From Ananas comosus (lineage: Eukaryota; Streptophyta; Magnoliopsida; Poales; Bromeliaceae): a stretch of DNA of 64,000 nt. Shown piece after piece: positions 35,501 to 48,082 of this stretch. Positions within the stretch are counted from its first letter, which is position 1. Each line of letters starts with the position of its first letter. The position numbers were made by a program, and so were the translations under genes. The notes beneath the pieces are model-generated. The model was not told where the DNA came from and searched no databases. It worked only from the letters and a program-made list of their open reading frames with translations. The stretch is taken from assembly GCF_001540865.1 (NCBI RefSeq), contig NC_033623.1:6320975-6384974 (forward strand), in the 5' to 3' direction.

Positions 35501-36052
35501 ATGTTCCTGAAAACCATTTGTATTAGCATTCACATTCTTGCTAGGGGTATATATTCCAATACAGATTTTGCCTGCATACCCCCACAGAGGCACGTGCACA
35601 CCGATAAATAAGTTTTCAGGGGCAGGCATGCAAATATCAACTTTATAGTGGTATTTGCACAACTCATACTTGTAGGGATATCTATCAAAGCAAAATAAAT
35701 AAATAAATAAATACTAGTATAGTAACCATTTCTTTGAATGCTAACACTTGGATCTCTTATATTAGAGCTGTCTACTGTGTGAACAATGTTTTCTATATAG
35801 ACCAACAGAAGTAATATCTTGCACAAAAACTAGAATTAGAAGGAATCATCAGCAATTAAACACCAGTGCAGTCTTAAGTACCGACTATGAGGGAAAAACA
35901 ATAAAAGTTTTGCAAAAAAATCTTCTGCAGAAATTAACAGATTCTAGTTAACCTATTATCTACACGTATAGTTAATCAATATGCAGATATTAACAAAGAC
36001 AAGAACGTTTAGATGGCTCCCCAGATGTTACCACAACTTAGGAGCACAACAG

Positions 36053-36120
<68 letters not shown>

Positions 36121-36365
36121 CGGCTGGGATGCTATCGATAGCACCAAGGACTTGGTGCTATCGAGTTTTCCACCATTAGATTTAACCCTTTGATTAGTTT
36201 TACCCGTTAGATTATACTGTTCAACCAACCACTCACTCAACCCTAAGGGGCCCACATCATCCTAACCGCACATTTCTCAATCCAAGGGCTAAAAAACTAA
36301 CAGCACCACTAGCTTGGTGCTATTGATAGTATTCCAGCCTAGTTCTATATATATATATATAGTTC

Positions 36366-36396
<31 letters not shown>

Positions 36397-37540
36397 ATAT
36401 ATAGAACTAGGCTACTATTAACTATCGATAAGCACGGAGCGCTCCGTGCTACCAGTTGTTTTCGATGATGCTGGCGGCTTCCAAATCAACGATCGGCTCC
36501 GTTAAAGAAATTGATGCTACACTAATTGAAAAGTATTTATGAAACTAAATTCATAATTTTTCGATATCATTTACCTAATCATAACAGAGTAGTCTAAAAT
36601 TGGATGGCTAAAAAATAAAAATCTCATGAAAAATGATGAATAAAGATTTAAATTCAAATGAATATACTGATCAGCTCCGTTAAGATTTGATTACACTATT
36701 GAAGATTTAGAAACTAAAATTTCAATAATTTTCAATATCATTACCTAATCAAACAAGTAGTCTAAAATTGAAGCGACTAAAAAAAAATCTTATGAAAAAT
36801 GATGATAAAAAATTTAAATTCAAGATTAGATATAGCATGGATCTACTTCTAGAATAGTGAAAAGAATTTTCTATAAGAATTTTCATCACATTTAGATTGT
36901 TTTACAACCGTTAAACTCACGAAACACACGCACTCGCCTTAATAATGTCAATTTTGAGAATCTCTTTGATCACTAAGTCAGAATGAATGTGAAAATAAAT
37001 CTAAATTATAGTTTCCAAATTCCTTTCAATAGTGTAGAATCAAGTCTAAGCCCCCCCGGAACCTGATCGTCTGTTTGGACCCGCACATCAAACAACTTGT
37101 AAGCACGGAGCGCTCCCAGTGCTGCCATAGCATAGTAGCCGGACTCTATTAAATATATACTATATATATATATATATATAATCTCCTTTCCCCGCTGGCT
37201 GACTGGCTTTTGCTTTCAAGTGTTCACAGGTGCGATTCAAAGGGGTTTCGGAAAGGGAAGGTGAGGGGTGCGGTTGCTACACTGAGCGAAGAGGATGCTA
37301 ACGCTACAGAGAGTGACAGCGCCTATTCAGATTCCGACTTGATAAGAATTCACACTCACCATACGAAAGGATCCCGGGAAAGGATGAGGCAGCAAACTTC
37401 TTTCTACGAACCACTGTCGATTTGGAAACCGACGTCGGATTTTTATTCGAAGACGGCTTCCATAAACCTTGAAACTGAGAAGCGGCATCATATTGACTTT
37501 CTATCAGTCCTTATGGCCAATAATTCTTTTGTAGTCGGTG

Positions 37541-37574
<34 letters not shown>

Positions 37575-38133
37575 TAAGTAGATATGAGAGAGAGAGAGAG
37601 AGAAGAGAGAGAGAGCTAGTCTCCTATAACTATCTATAGTACCGGGGCCCAGTACTAGTCTCGTTTCGAATCTTAGGGGTAATTCAATCAACCGATCTAC
37701 ACCGTTAACGATCTAGGTATTTAAAGTTTTAGAAATAGATTTTATATTTTTTTGCGTGGTTTTACTTATGATCAACAATTTCAAAATTGTCAACTTTCAA
37801 TGGCTACTATGGCGAGTTTAGAGTTTAATCGGCAGTGAAGAACTAAATTTCTCAAATTTAATAGAAAATACTTTAAACTATCTAATTAAGGTTAACCATT
37901 CTTGATCTGTAATTTAAAAGTCCTAGTACTAAATTTTAAAGATTATTCACAATTTCTAAAACCGTACCATTTTGACATAATTTATATACTAAGTAACGAT
38001 GTCGACAAAAAACTAAATTTTCATTCTAAACTTTAATACCTAGTCTATTTAACGGTGTGGATCGTTTTGAACACTTCGAAGCAAGACTATAGTTCCGGAG
38101 TTCCGGTACTATGATTAGTATAGTAGCCAATCT

Positions 38134-38178
<45 letters not shown>

Positions 38179-39375
38179 CAGTACAAGATAAATGAAAACA
38201 GCAGCCATGCAAAAAAAAATAAATTCAACTTCACCATGGAGAAAAGGAATCAAGTTAAATCAGCATACAAACAAAATTTTTCTGATAATAAAGCAAACCT
38301 TGCAACATAATCAATTTCGAATCCAACATCAGCTTCTTCTTGTAAAGGTTCTATCCAGGAGCTCACTAGCGTGCGATATTTCCTGCTCAACATCATTGCT
38401 CTTCGTACAATATGTTGATTATCTTTAGCCATTGCTTCCAAAGCTTCAAGCAACTCAACAGCTCTTCCTGATTATAAAAATAACTTGCTCAGAGAAGTTC
38501 TAATTCACAACAACACAAACCATTAACATAACCCAAAAAGGCAACTCTGACAAATTATGATGGATCATTTCACAAAGTAGCAAATATTTCTCAATGATGC
38601 TATAAAATTAATAACAGACTGATAGTTCTTTGCATCAAAAGCGTAAGACATAAAGAAAAGGGATAAGTAATTTTTCTCAATGAATACAAGAACGTTGAGA
38701 AGACTTACAATGAGTTGCATTTAACAATCAATCAAATATAGCTATAAAAATATTATAAAGCACCTTCAATAACTTCATTTATTTTAGATGTACAACTATG
38801 TTGCTAGGCGCAACATCAGAAACAACTTCATCTACAATATAAAGAGTTGAGCTAGAAGCCTAGAATACTATCGATATCACCAAGATCTTCATACTATTAC
38901 TACATTCTAGGATAACGCATTCAAATCGACAATCGAAACTGTTAAATATGAACAAAATGAAGTTTCAAGGAACCAAATTTTACGATCTTCTAACATTATC
39001 TTTTATTGCATCAGTTGGTCACAAAATGAACAGTGCGATTGAATATCCTGATAAAAATAGAGGATGAGGCTCTTCCATGTAAAGTAAATTATGTTGATCT
39101 AGATTTGGATATAACAAAAAATAAAAATATATAAGATATATAAAAAAGAAGAAACCTAATTTGTATTCTTCTACATCTTTTAAACAACAAATGCCTTATA
39201 TCAGCATTAAAAATTGAAATTTTCAAAAAATTTGATCATTAGGTACACAACGTCGAAAAATCCTAAATGTTGAGTCCATAAAGTTCAAATATTCAAAATA
39301 ATGTTTAACAATGTGGATAGTTGATTCGGATGCCCTATCATCGACAATGAAGTACCATGAAGACCTCAGTGTATG

Positions 39376-39406
<31 letters not shown>

Positions 39407-39947
39407 GAGTTGAGCTAGAATACTATCGGTAGCAAACAGGCTCCGTTGCCACCCATTTGTTTTCGATGATGGAGCCTCCAAATCGCCGATCGGTACCGTT
39501 GAAAATGATCTATACCACTTGGAGTATTTAGAAATCAAATTTCATGCTTTTCCGATATTGTTATCTTGTCCATCAAGTGGGCGTAAAAATGAACGGCTGA
39601 AAATGAATATCCTCTAAAGAGTGATAATAGGAATTTTGTAATCAAGATCGAGAGTATAGATCTTGTTCTAAATAGTTTAAAGAATTTTCTAACCAAAATT
39701 CAATTGATTTGGATAGCTTTACACCGTTAAACGAGAAAACATCTCATATCGACCATTAAAATTACAAATTTTGAAATCCTTTGATCATTAGGTCAATGAT
39801 GTCGAAAAGATTTGAAATTTGATTTCTAGATACTTCAAGTGGTATAGATCATGTTCAACGGTGCCGATCGTCGATTTGGAGACTCCATCATCGAAAACAA
39901 ATTGATGGCAACGGAGCCCGTTTGCTACCGATAGTATTCTAGCTCAA

Positions 39948-39992
<45 letters not shown>

Positions 39993-42466
39993 TATCCTAC
40001 TATAACTATCAATAGTACCAAGCCCTTGGTACTATTGAGTTTTTCGACGTTGGATGAAAGGATGTGCGATTAGGATGATATGGTCCCCTAGGGTTGAGTG
40101 GATTGTTGTTAATAGTATATAATCTAACGGGTGGAAATGATCAAATTTCTAGGATACGGATACGGCGATACGGATACAGGACATGGATACGAAACGATAC
40201 GAATATCAGGTACGGAGATACGGATACGGGATACGGATACGACACCGATACGGATAACGGTGATACGGCAATTCTAAAATTTCTACGGATACGATACGCG
40301 GGATATCTTGAATAAAATATTATTTTAATTATATTATATATGTTGATTTTATATAATGATACATTGAGACAATCAGGATATTTGGACTATATTAAGGAAT
40401 ATATTTTAATATGCATTAAACTCTCGTATAATTAATCTACATGTGTTCATAAAAAAAGATAATCAATCATATGAAATAATAATATAAAAAATATCAAACC
40501 AACTATCATCCAACTTGATCAAATGACAACAATAGATACGTAGTTGCACAAATTAGATAATTTGCCATTCAATATATATATCTGTTTTGTTAGTTCTATA
40601 ATTAAATTAGTAATAAAAAAATATGCTAACAATTTAATAGAGAAGGAAAAAAAATCATATTCTCTATAGCCTTTGTTCGCTTAATGCTAAATTGACAAAT
40701 TAGATGAAAGAGAGTAAATACTGTGTGAAGATAGAACGAGAGGAAGTGCCTTCTACCATTCAAGAGCAAAAAGATAGAGGAAATGACAAATTGAACAAAG
40801 ATTGATGTTTTTCTCACTCTTTTCCTTCTTTCTAATAGGTTTGGACGTGAGCTTTTAAAAAAATTTTAAGTTTCGATCATTTTAAACCAAAAAAGAACCT
40901 GGCTGTGTCCCTCCAGTATCCCTCACGTATCCGAGCCATATCCGATATTTTTTTATATTTTAAAAAGAGTTATTTGCATACACGTCCCTGCAAACATAGT
41001 GAATTGCGGAAATATCCCTGCAAAACGGAAACTCCATAAGTTGTCCCTGCAAAAGTCCTAAGTTATGCAGATATGTCCCTCCGGTTAACATCCGTTAGTG
41101 ATCTGTTTATTTTTTAACAGTGGATTCGTAAAATGACCATTTTACCCTCACAAATATATCCCTCCATAAGTTTTCCTCTTCTCTTCTCTTTCTCTTCCTA
41201 TTCGGACCGTTGAAGCAGACAACGGCGGCGGCGACATGGGGTCGGGTTCGCCGGCGACGAAGAAGAGGGAAGAACGCCGGGGCACCAGAGCTCTACCCGG
41301 AGCTCGTCGCCCTCAACGCCGTCCCCTCCCTCGTCGGCCTCCTCGGCCACGACATCGCCGACATCGCAGTCGACGTCGTCTCCCTCCTCACCGACCTCAC
41401 CGACGCCGACGTCCTCGGCGACCACGACGACCCCGCGCACGCCCTCGTCGCCGCCCTCGTCGACAACAACGCCCCCGATCTTCTCGTCCAGAAACTCGCC
41501 CGCCTTTCCAAGGCCGACCCCGACGAGGTTCTTCTCCCTCGCCGGTGACGAAGAAGAGAGAAGAGGAAAAAGGAAGAAGAAAGAAGAAGGGAAAAGAGGA
41601 AGAGGGAAGGGGAAAAGGAAGAGGGTTCGCCGCCGTCGCCGCCACATCTCCTCACCGGCGACGAAGAAGAAGGAAGAGGAAGAGGAGGAAGAGGAAGAAG
41701 GGTAAATACGTCAATTCACACTATAATTAACTATGGTTAAGTATTTTAACCGTGGTTAACGGAAATTTTCAAACAGATCTGGACGGCAGGGACATATCTG
41801 CATAACTTAGGACTTTTGCAGGGACAACTTATGGAGTTTCCGTTTTGCAGGGATATTTCCGCAATTCACTATGTTTGCAGGGACATGTATGCAAATAACC
41901 CTTTTAAAAATGTCGGATACTTCATTCCCGTATTGGACACGTATCGGGCGCGTATCGGTATCCGATACGGGTACGACATGAAATTTGAAGTATCCGTGCT
42001 TCATAGATTATACTATTCAACCGATAACTCACTCAACCCTAGAGAGCCCACATCATCTTAATCGTACATTTTTTCATCCAAGGGCCAAAAACCTAATAGC
42101 ACCAATGACTTGGTGCTATTAATAGTACAGTAGCCCATTTCTATATACAGAGAGAGAGAGAGAGTAGGACTTGTGTGCTATTAGGAGCACAGGCCAACAT
42201 GCTCCTAACCCGTTTTCGATGATTAAACTTTCGAAACGACGGCCAACTCTATTAGACTTGATCTAGCGTATTTGAAGTATCTAGAAAATAATTATTGCTA
42301 TTTTTGAGCCCTTTTGATCATTAGGTAAATAATATCGAAAAATTGCGAAATTTATTTTCTAGATACTTCAACTATTGCAGATCAAGTTTAATAAAGTCAA
42401 TCGTCGATTTGGAAGTCCCAGCGTCGAAAACGACTTGATAGCACGAAGGCCTCTATGTCGAACTTC

Positions 42467-42503
<37 letters not shown>

Positions 42504-42950
42504 GAGTCCAGCTGGGATACTATCAATAGCACCAAGGATTTGGTGCTATCGAGTTTTCCACCGTTAGATTTAATCCTTTAATTATTTTTACCCATTAGAT
42601 TATATTATTCAACCAATCACTCACTCAACCCTAGAAGGCCCACATCATCCTAACCACACATTTTTCAATCCAAGGGTTAGAAAACTAATAGCACCAATAG
42701 CTCCAAGACCCACATCATCCTAACCACACATTTTTCAATCTAAGGGTTAAAAAACTAATAGCACCAATAGCTTGTAGCTATTAATAATAGTATTCCAGCC
42801 TAGTTCATGTATATGTATGTATATATATGTATATGTATGTATATGTATATGTATATGTATATATATGTATGTATATGTATGTATATGTATGTATGTATAT
42901 GTATATATACATATGTATATGTATGTATATCTATGTGTATATATATATAT

Positions 42951-42982
<32 letters not shown>

Positions 42983-43503
42983 CTAGTCTCCTATACTATC
43001 TTACCGGGGCTCCGGTACTATAGTCTCGTTTTCGATCTTAGGGTGTTCAAATCAACGATCCATACCGTTAAAACTGATCGAGGGTATTTAAAGTTTTTAG
43101 AAATAAAATTTTATATTTTTTCGACAGAGTTTACTTTATGATCAAACCATTTCAAAATTGTCAATTTTCAATGGCTACTATGACGAGTTTGGAGTTTAAT
43201 TTCAAATTTTGATAGAAAATACTTTAAACTATCTAGATTAAGGTTAACATTCTTGATCTTGAATTTAAAAGTCCTATACTCAAATTTTAAAGATTATTCA
43301 ATTTCCACCGTCCATTTTGATATAATTTATTTACTAAGTAAACGATGTCGGAAAAAACTAAAATTTTATTCCTAAGAACTTCATATGCCCTAAATCATAT
43401 TTAACAGTGTGGATCGTTAATTTGAACACATTAGATCGAAAACAAGATTATAGTACGAAGCTCCGGTACTATAGATAGTATATAGGCTAAATTCTATATA
43501 TAT

Positions 43504-43536
<33 letters not shown>

Positions 43537-45307
43537 TATATATATAATTTAGATAGAAGAGAGAGAGAGAGAGCTAGGCTCCTATGCTTTCGAAAGTACG
43601 AAGGCCTCCGTACTTTTAATTTGGATACTTCTACACCGTTGAACATAAAAACGTGCCACATCGGCCGTTAAAATAGTCATTTTTGAGACCTTTTGATCGC
43701 TTGGTAAATGATATCAAAAAATTATAAAATTTGGTTTCTAGATAGTTCCAATAGGGTAGATTATACTTAACGGAGCCGATCGTCAAATCGGATGTCCTAT
43801 CATCGAAAACAACTTACAAGCACGGAGATCTCCGTACTTTCGAAAGTACAGGAGACTTACTCTATATATGTATATGTATATGTATGTATATGTATGTATA
43901 TGTATATGTATGTATATGTATGTATATATATGTATATGCATATATATGTATATATACATATGTATATGTATGTATGTATATGTATGTATATGTATATATA
44001 TGTACATGTATATATACATATGTATATATATGTATATGTATATGTATGTATATGTATATGTATATATATGTATATGTAGATATATGTATGTATATGTATA
44101 TGTATGTATATGTACATGTATGTATATGTATGTATATGTATATGTATGTATATGTATGTATATGTATATGCATATGTATATGTATGTATATGCATATGTA
44201 TATGTATATGTATATGTATATGCATATGCATATGTATGTATATGTATATGTATATGTATGTATATGTATATGTATGTATAAGTATGTATATGCATATGTA
44301 TCTGTAGATATATGTATGTATATGTATATGTATGTATATGCATATGTATATGTATGTATATGTATATATATGTATATATATGTATATGTATATATGTATA
44401 AAGAATTAGGCTACTATACTATCTATAGTACCGGAGCTCTGGTACTATAGTCTTGTTTTCGATCTTAGGGTGTTCAAATTAACGATCCACACTGTTAAAT
44501 ATGATCTAGGGTATATGAAGTTCTTAGGAGTAAAATTTTAGTTTTTTTCGACATCATTTACTTAGTAAATAAATTATGTCAAAATGAACGGTGGAAATTG
44601 AATAATCTTTAAAATTTGAGCATAGGACTTTTAAATTCAAGATCAAGAATGTTAACCTTAATCTAGATAGTTTAAAATATTTTCTATCAAAATTTAAAGA
44701 AATTTAGATTCTTCTACACCGTTAAACTTCAAACTCGTCATAGTAGCCATTGAAAATTGACAATTTTGAAATGGTTTGATCATAAAGTAAATTATGTCGA
44801 AAAAATATATAATTTTATTTCTAAAAACTTTAAATACCCTAGATCAGTTTTAACGATGTGGATCGTTGATTTGAACACCCGAATATCGAAAACGGGATAT
44901 AGTACCGGAGCTCCGGTACTATAGATAATATAGGAGACTAGCTCTATGTATATATATGTATATGTATATGTATATGTATGTATATGTATGTATATATATG
45001 TATATGTATATGTATATATATATATATGTATATGTATGTATATGCATATATATGTATATGTATATGTATATGGAGTCCGGCTGGGATACTATCGATAGCA
45101 CCAAGCGTTTGGTGCTATCCAGTTTTCCTCCGTTAGATTTAACCCTTTGACTATTTTCACCCGTTAGCTTATACTATTAAACCAAAAACTCACTCAACCC
45201 TAAGGGGGTCCACATCATCCTAACCGCACATTTTTTCACCCAAAGGACGAAAACCTAATAGCACCAATAGCTTGGTGCTATTGGTAGTATTTCAGCCTAG
45301 GTCTATG

Positions 45308-45338
<31 letters not shown>

Positions 45339-45666
45339 ATATAGANAAATGACGGGAGGAAAGTGAAAAATCGGGTTTTAACAGGAGGGTTTTATGTAAT
45401 TTAGCCTTTTTTTTGGGGGGGGGGGGTCTAGTGCTGAGTATGCTGTTTAGATGAATTAAACGTTTTTATAATTTTTCTAATTAGGTTGTTGGTGGAATGC
45501 TTTACAAAATATTGTGTTGTTAAGGAAGCAATCCGGCATTTTCGAGCCCTTAAGAGCATCCCTGGTGGGACAAAAGTTCTATACAATGAAGGAAACTTTG
45601 GTGATCCACTCTCTCTTTATCTTCGAGCGTTATGTCGGGAAGGTAAAATACTTTCACTTCCTAGGC

Positions 45667-45708
<42 letters not shown>

Positions 45709-46928
45709 CTACTATACTCTTATAAGTACGGAAGCTTTTGTGCACACAAGTCATTTTCGATGATGTTTCTTCTGAATCGACAATTCATACCGTTAAATAT
45801 GATATAGAGCATTTGAAGTATCTAGAAACCGAATTTCATAATTTCTCGAGTTTATTAATAAAGTCCGTCAAGTAAGTAGAAAATGAATGGTCAAAATTGA
45901 GCGATCTCCTAAAAATAAGGGTTAGAGTTTTCAAATTTAAGATAAGACTTATTGATCTTGATCAATATAGTAAATAAAATTTTATATAAAAATTTCAACT
46001 GATTTCGATTCTTCTATATTGTTAACTAGGAAATGCTCCATACTAACTGTTAAAAATATCAATTTTGAGGCCCTTTGATTGTAAGGTATATGATGTCAGA
46101 GAATTATGAAATTTGATTTATAGATACTTCAAATGCTCTTCTAAATTATTTTAACTTTATGGATCGTTGATTCGGAAAATCGTACTCATAAATATTATAT
46201 ATATAGAGAGAGTCCGGCTACTATATCATTATGAGTACGATTGCCTTCGCACTTGTAAATCACTTTTGATATTGGAGCTTCTGAATCGACGATCCATATC
46301 GTTAAAAAATGATTTAGACATTTGAAATATCTAGAAATTGAATTTCATAATTTTTTGACATCATATACCTTACTAGCAAAGGGCCTTAAAATCAACATTT
46401 TTAACTGTTCGTGTGGAGTGTTTTCGAGTTAACGGTGTAGAAGAATTGAAATCAGTTGAACTTTTAATAAAATATTCTATTCACTTCACTGTATAGATTA
46501 AGATCAATAACTCCGATCTTGAAATTAAAAATCCTATCCCCTAATTTTGGGAGATTGTTTGATTTTGATTGTTTATTTTATACTCACTTGATAGAATTTA
46601 TTATAAATTCGAAAAATTCTGAAATTCAATTTCTAGATACTTTAAATGCTCTAGATCATATTTAACGGTATGAATCGTCGATTCGGAAGCTCCGTCATCG
46701 AAACGACTTATAAATACGAAGTCCTCTATACTCATCCTACTATATATATACATGCATACACACAAACATACATACATACATACATACATACATAGGATGA
46801 GTATAGAGGACTTCGTATTTATAAGTCGTTTCGATGACGGAGCTTCCGAATCGACGATTCATACCGTTAAATATAGTATGTATGTATGTATGTATGTATG
46901 TATATACATGCATACACACAAACATACA

Positions 46929-46961
<33 letters not shown>

Positions 46962-48040
46962 GTATGTATGTATGTATGTATGTTTGTGTGTATGCATGTA
47001 TATATATAGTAGGATGAGTATAGAGGACTTCGTATTTATAAGTCGTTTCGATGACGGAGCTTCCGAATCGACGATTCATACCGTTAAATATGATCTAGAG
47101 CATTTAAAGTATCTAGAAATTGAATTTCAGAATTTTTCGAATTTATAATAAATTCTATCAAGTGAGTATAAAATAAACAATCAAAATCAAACAATCTCCC
47201 AAAATTAGGGGATAGGATTTTTAATTTCAAGATCGGAGTTATTGATCTTAATCTATACAGTGAAGTGAATAGAATATTTTATTAAAAGTTCAACTGATTT
47301 CAATTCTTCTACACCGTTAACTCGAAAACACTCCACACGAACAGTTAAAAATGTTGATTTTAAGGCCCTTTGCTAGTAAGGTATATGATGTCAAAAAATT
47401 ATGAAATTCAATTTCTAGATATTTCAAATGTCTAAATCATTTTTTAACGATATGGATCGTCGATTCAGAAGCTCCAATATCAAAAGTGATTTACAAGTGC
47501 GAAGGCAATCGTACTCATAATGATATAGTAGCCGGACTCTCTCTATATATATAATATTTATGAGTACGATTTTCCGAATCAACGATCCATAAAGTTAAAA
47601 TAATTTAGAAGAGCATTTGAAGTATCTATAAATCAAATTTCATAATTCTCTGACATCATATACCTTACAATCAAAGGGCCTCAAAATTGATATTTTTAAC
47701 AGTTAGTATGGAGCATTTCCTAGTTAACAATATAGAAGAATCGAAATCAGTTGAAATTTTTATATAAAATTTTATTTACTATATTGATCAAGATCAATAA
47801 GTCTTATCTTAAATTTGAAAACTCTAACCCTTATTTTTAGGAGATCGCTCAATTTTGACCATTCATTTTCTACTTACTTGACGGACTTTATTAATAAACT
47901 CGAGAAATTATGAAATTCGGTTTCTAGATACTTCAAATGCTCTATATCATATTTAACGGTATGAATTGTCGATTCAGAAGAAACATCATCGAAAATGACT
48001 TGTGTGCACAAAAGCTTCCGTACTTATAAGAGTATAGTAG

Positions 48041-48082
<42 letters not shown>

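Larger units (their letters stand above)
40152..42003. mobile_element. DNA transposon remnant with GGATACGG subterminal repeats
   Basis: The left side repeats GGATACGG/GATACGGATA about ten times (40153-40310). The right side (41925-41990) has the inverse, CGTATCGGTATCCGATACGG. Inverted subterminal repeats at both ends suggest a non-autonomous DNA transposon; the exact ends and target duplication are not clear. It contains the Pack-MULE 40967-41901. Confidence 0.5.
40008..42142. mobile_element. family B copy split by later insertions
   Basis: Family B sequence in reverse orientation (40008-40147, CAATAGTACCAAGCCCTTGG...) stops at an inserted GGATACGG element. Family B sequence in forward orientation resumes at about 42005 (AGATTATACTATTCAACCG) and ends TTGGTGCTATTAATAGTAC at 42128. 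It is the outermost of three nested layers. Confidence 0.6.

Noticed and set aside
41236..41730. Arg-rich 164-codon ORF on + and overlapping - frames
   Set aside because: Shadow frames of the GC-rich captured CTNNBL1 fragment and GA-rich filler; only the frame 41282-41530 has family similarity.
43783..44450. Several long ORFs (up to 188 codons) on both strands
   Set aside because: They are translations of the TATATG/TATG microsatellite, with only Tyr, Met, Val, Cys, His, Thr and Ile. No coding signal.
45486..45807. ORF on + as an independent gene
   Set aside because: It is the antisense duplicate of PTAC3 exon 7 plus intron, running into (GA)n.
46601..47148. ORFs rich in Tyr/Val/Cys/His around the palindrome centre
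   Set aside because: They come from TATG repeats and duplicated fold-back element sequence.
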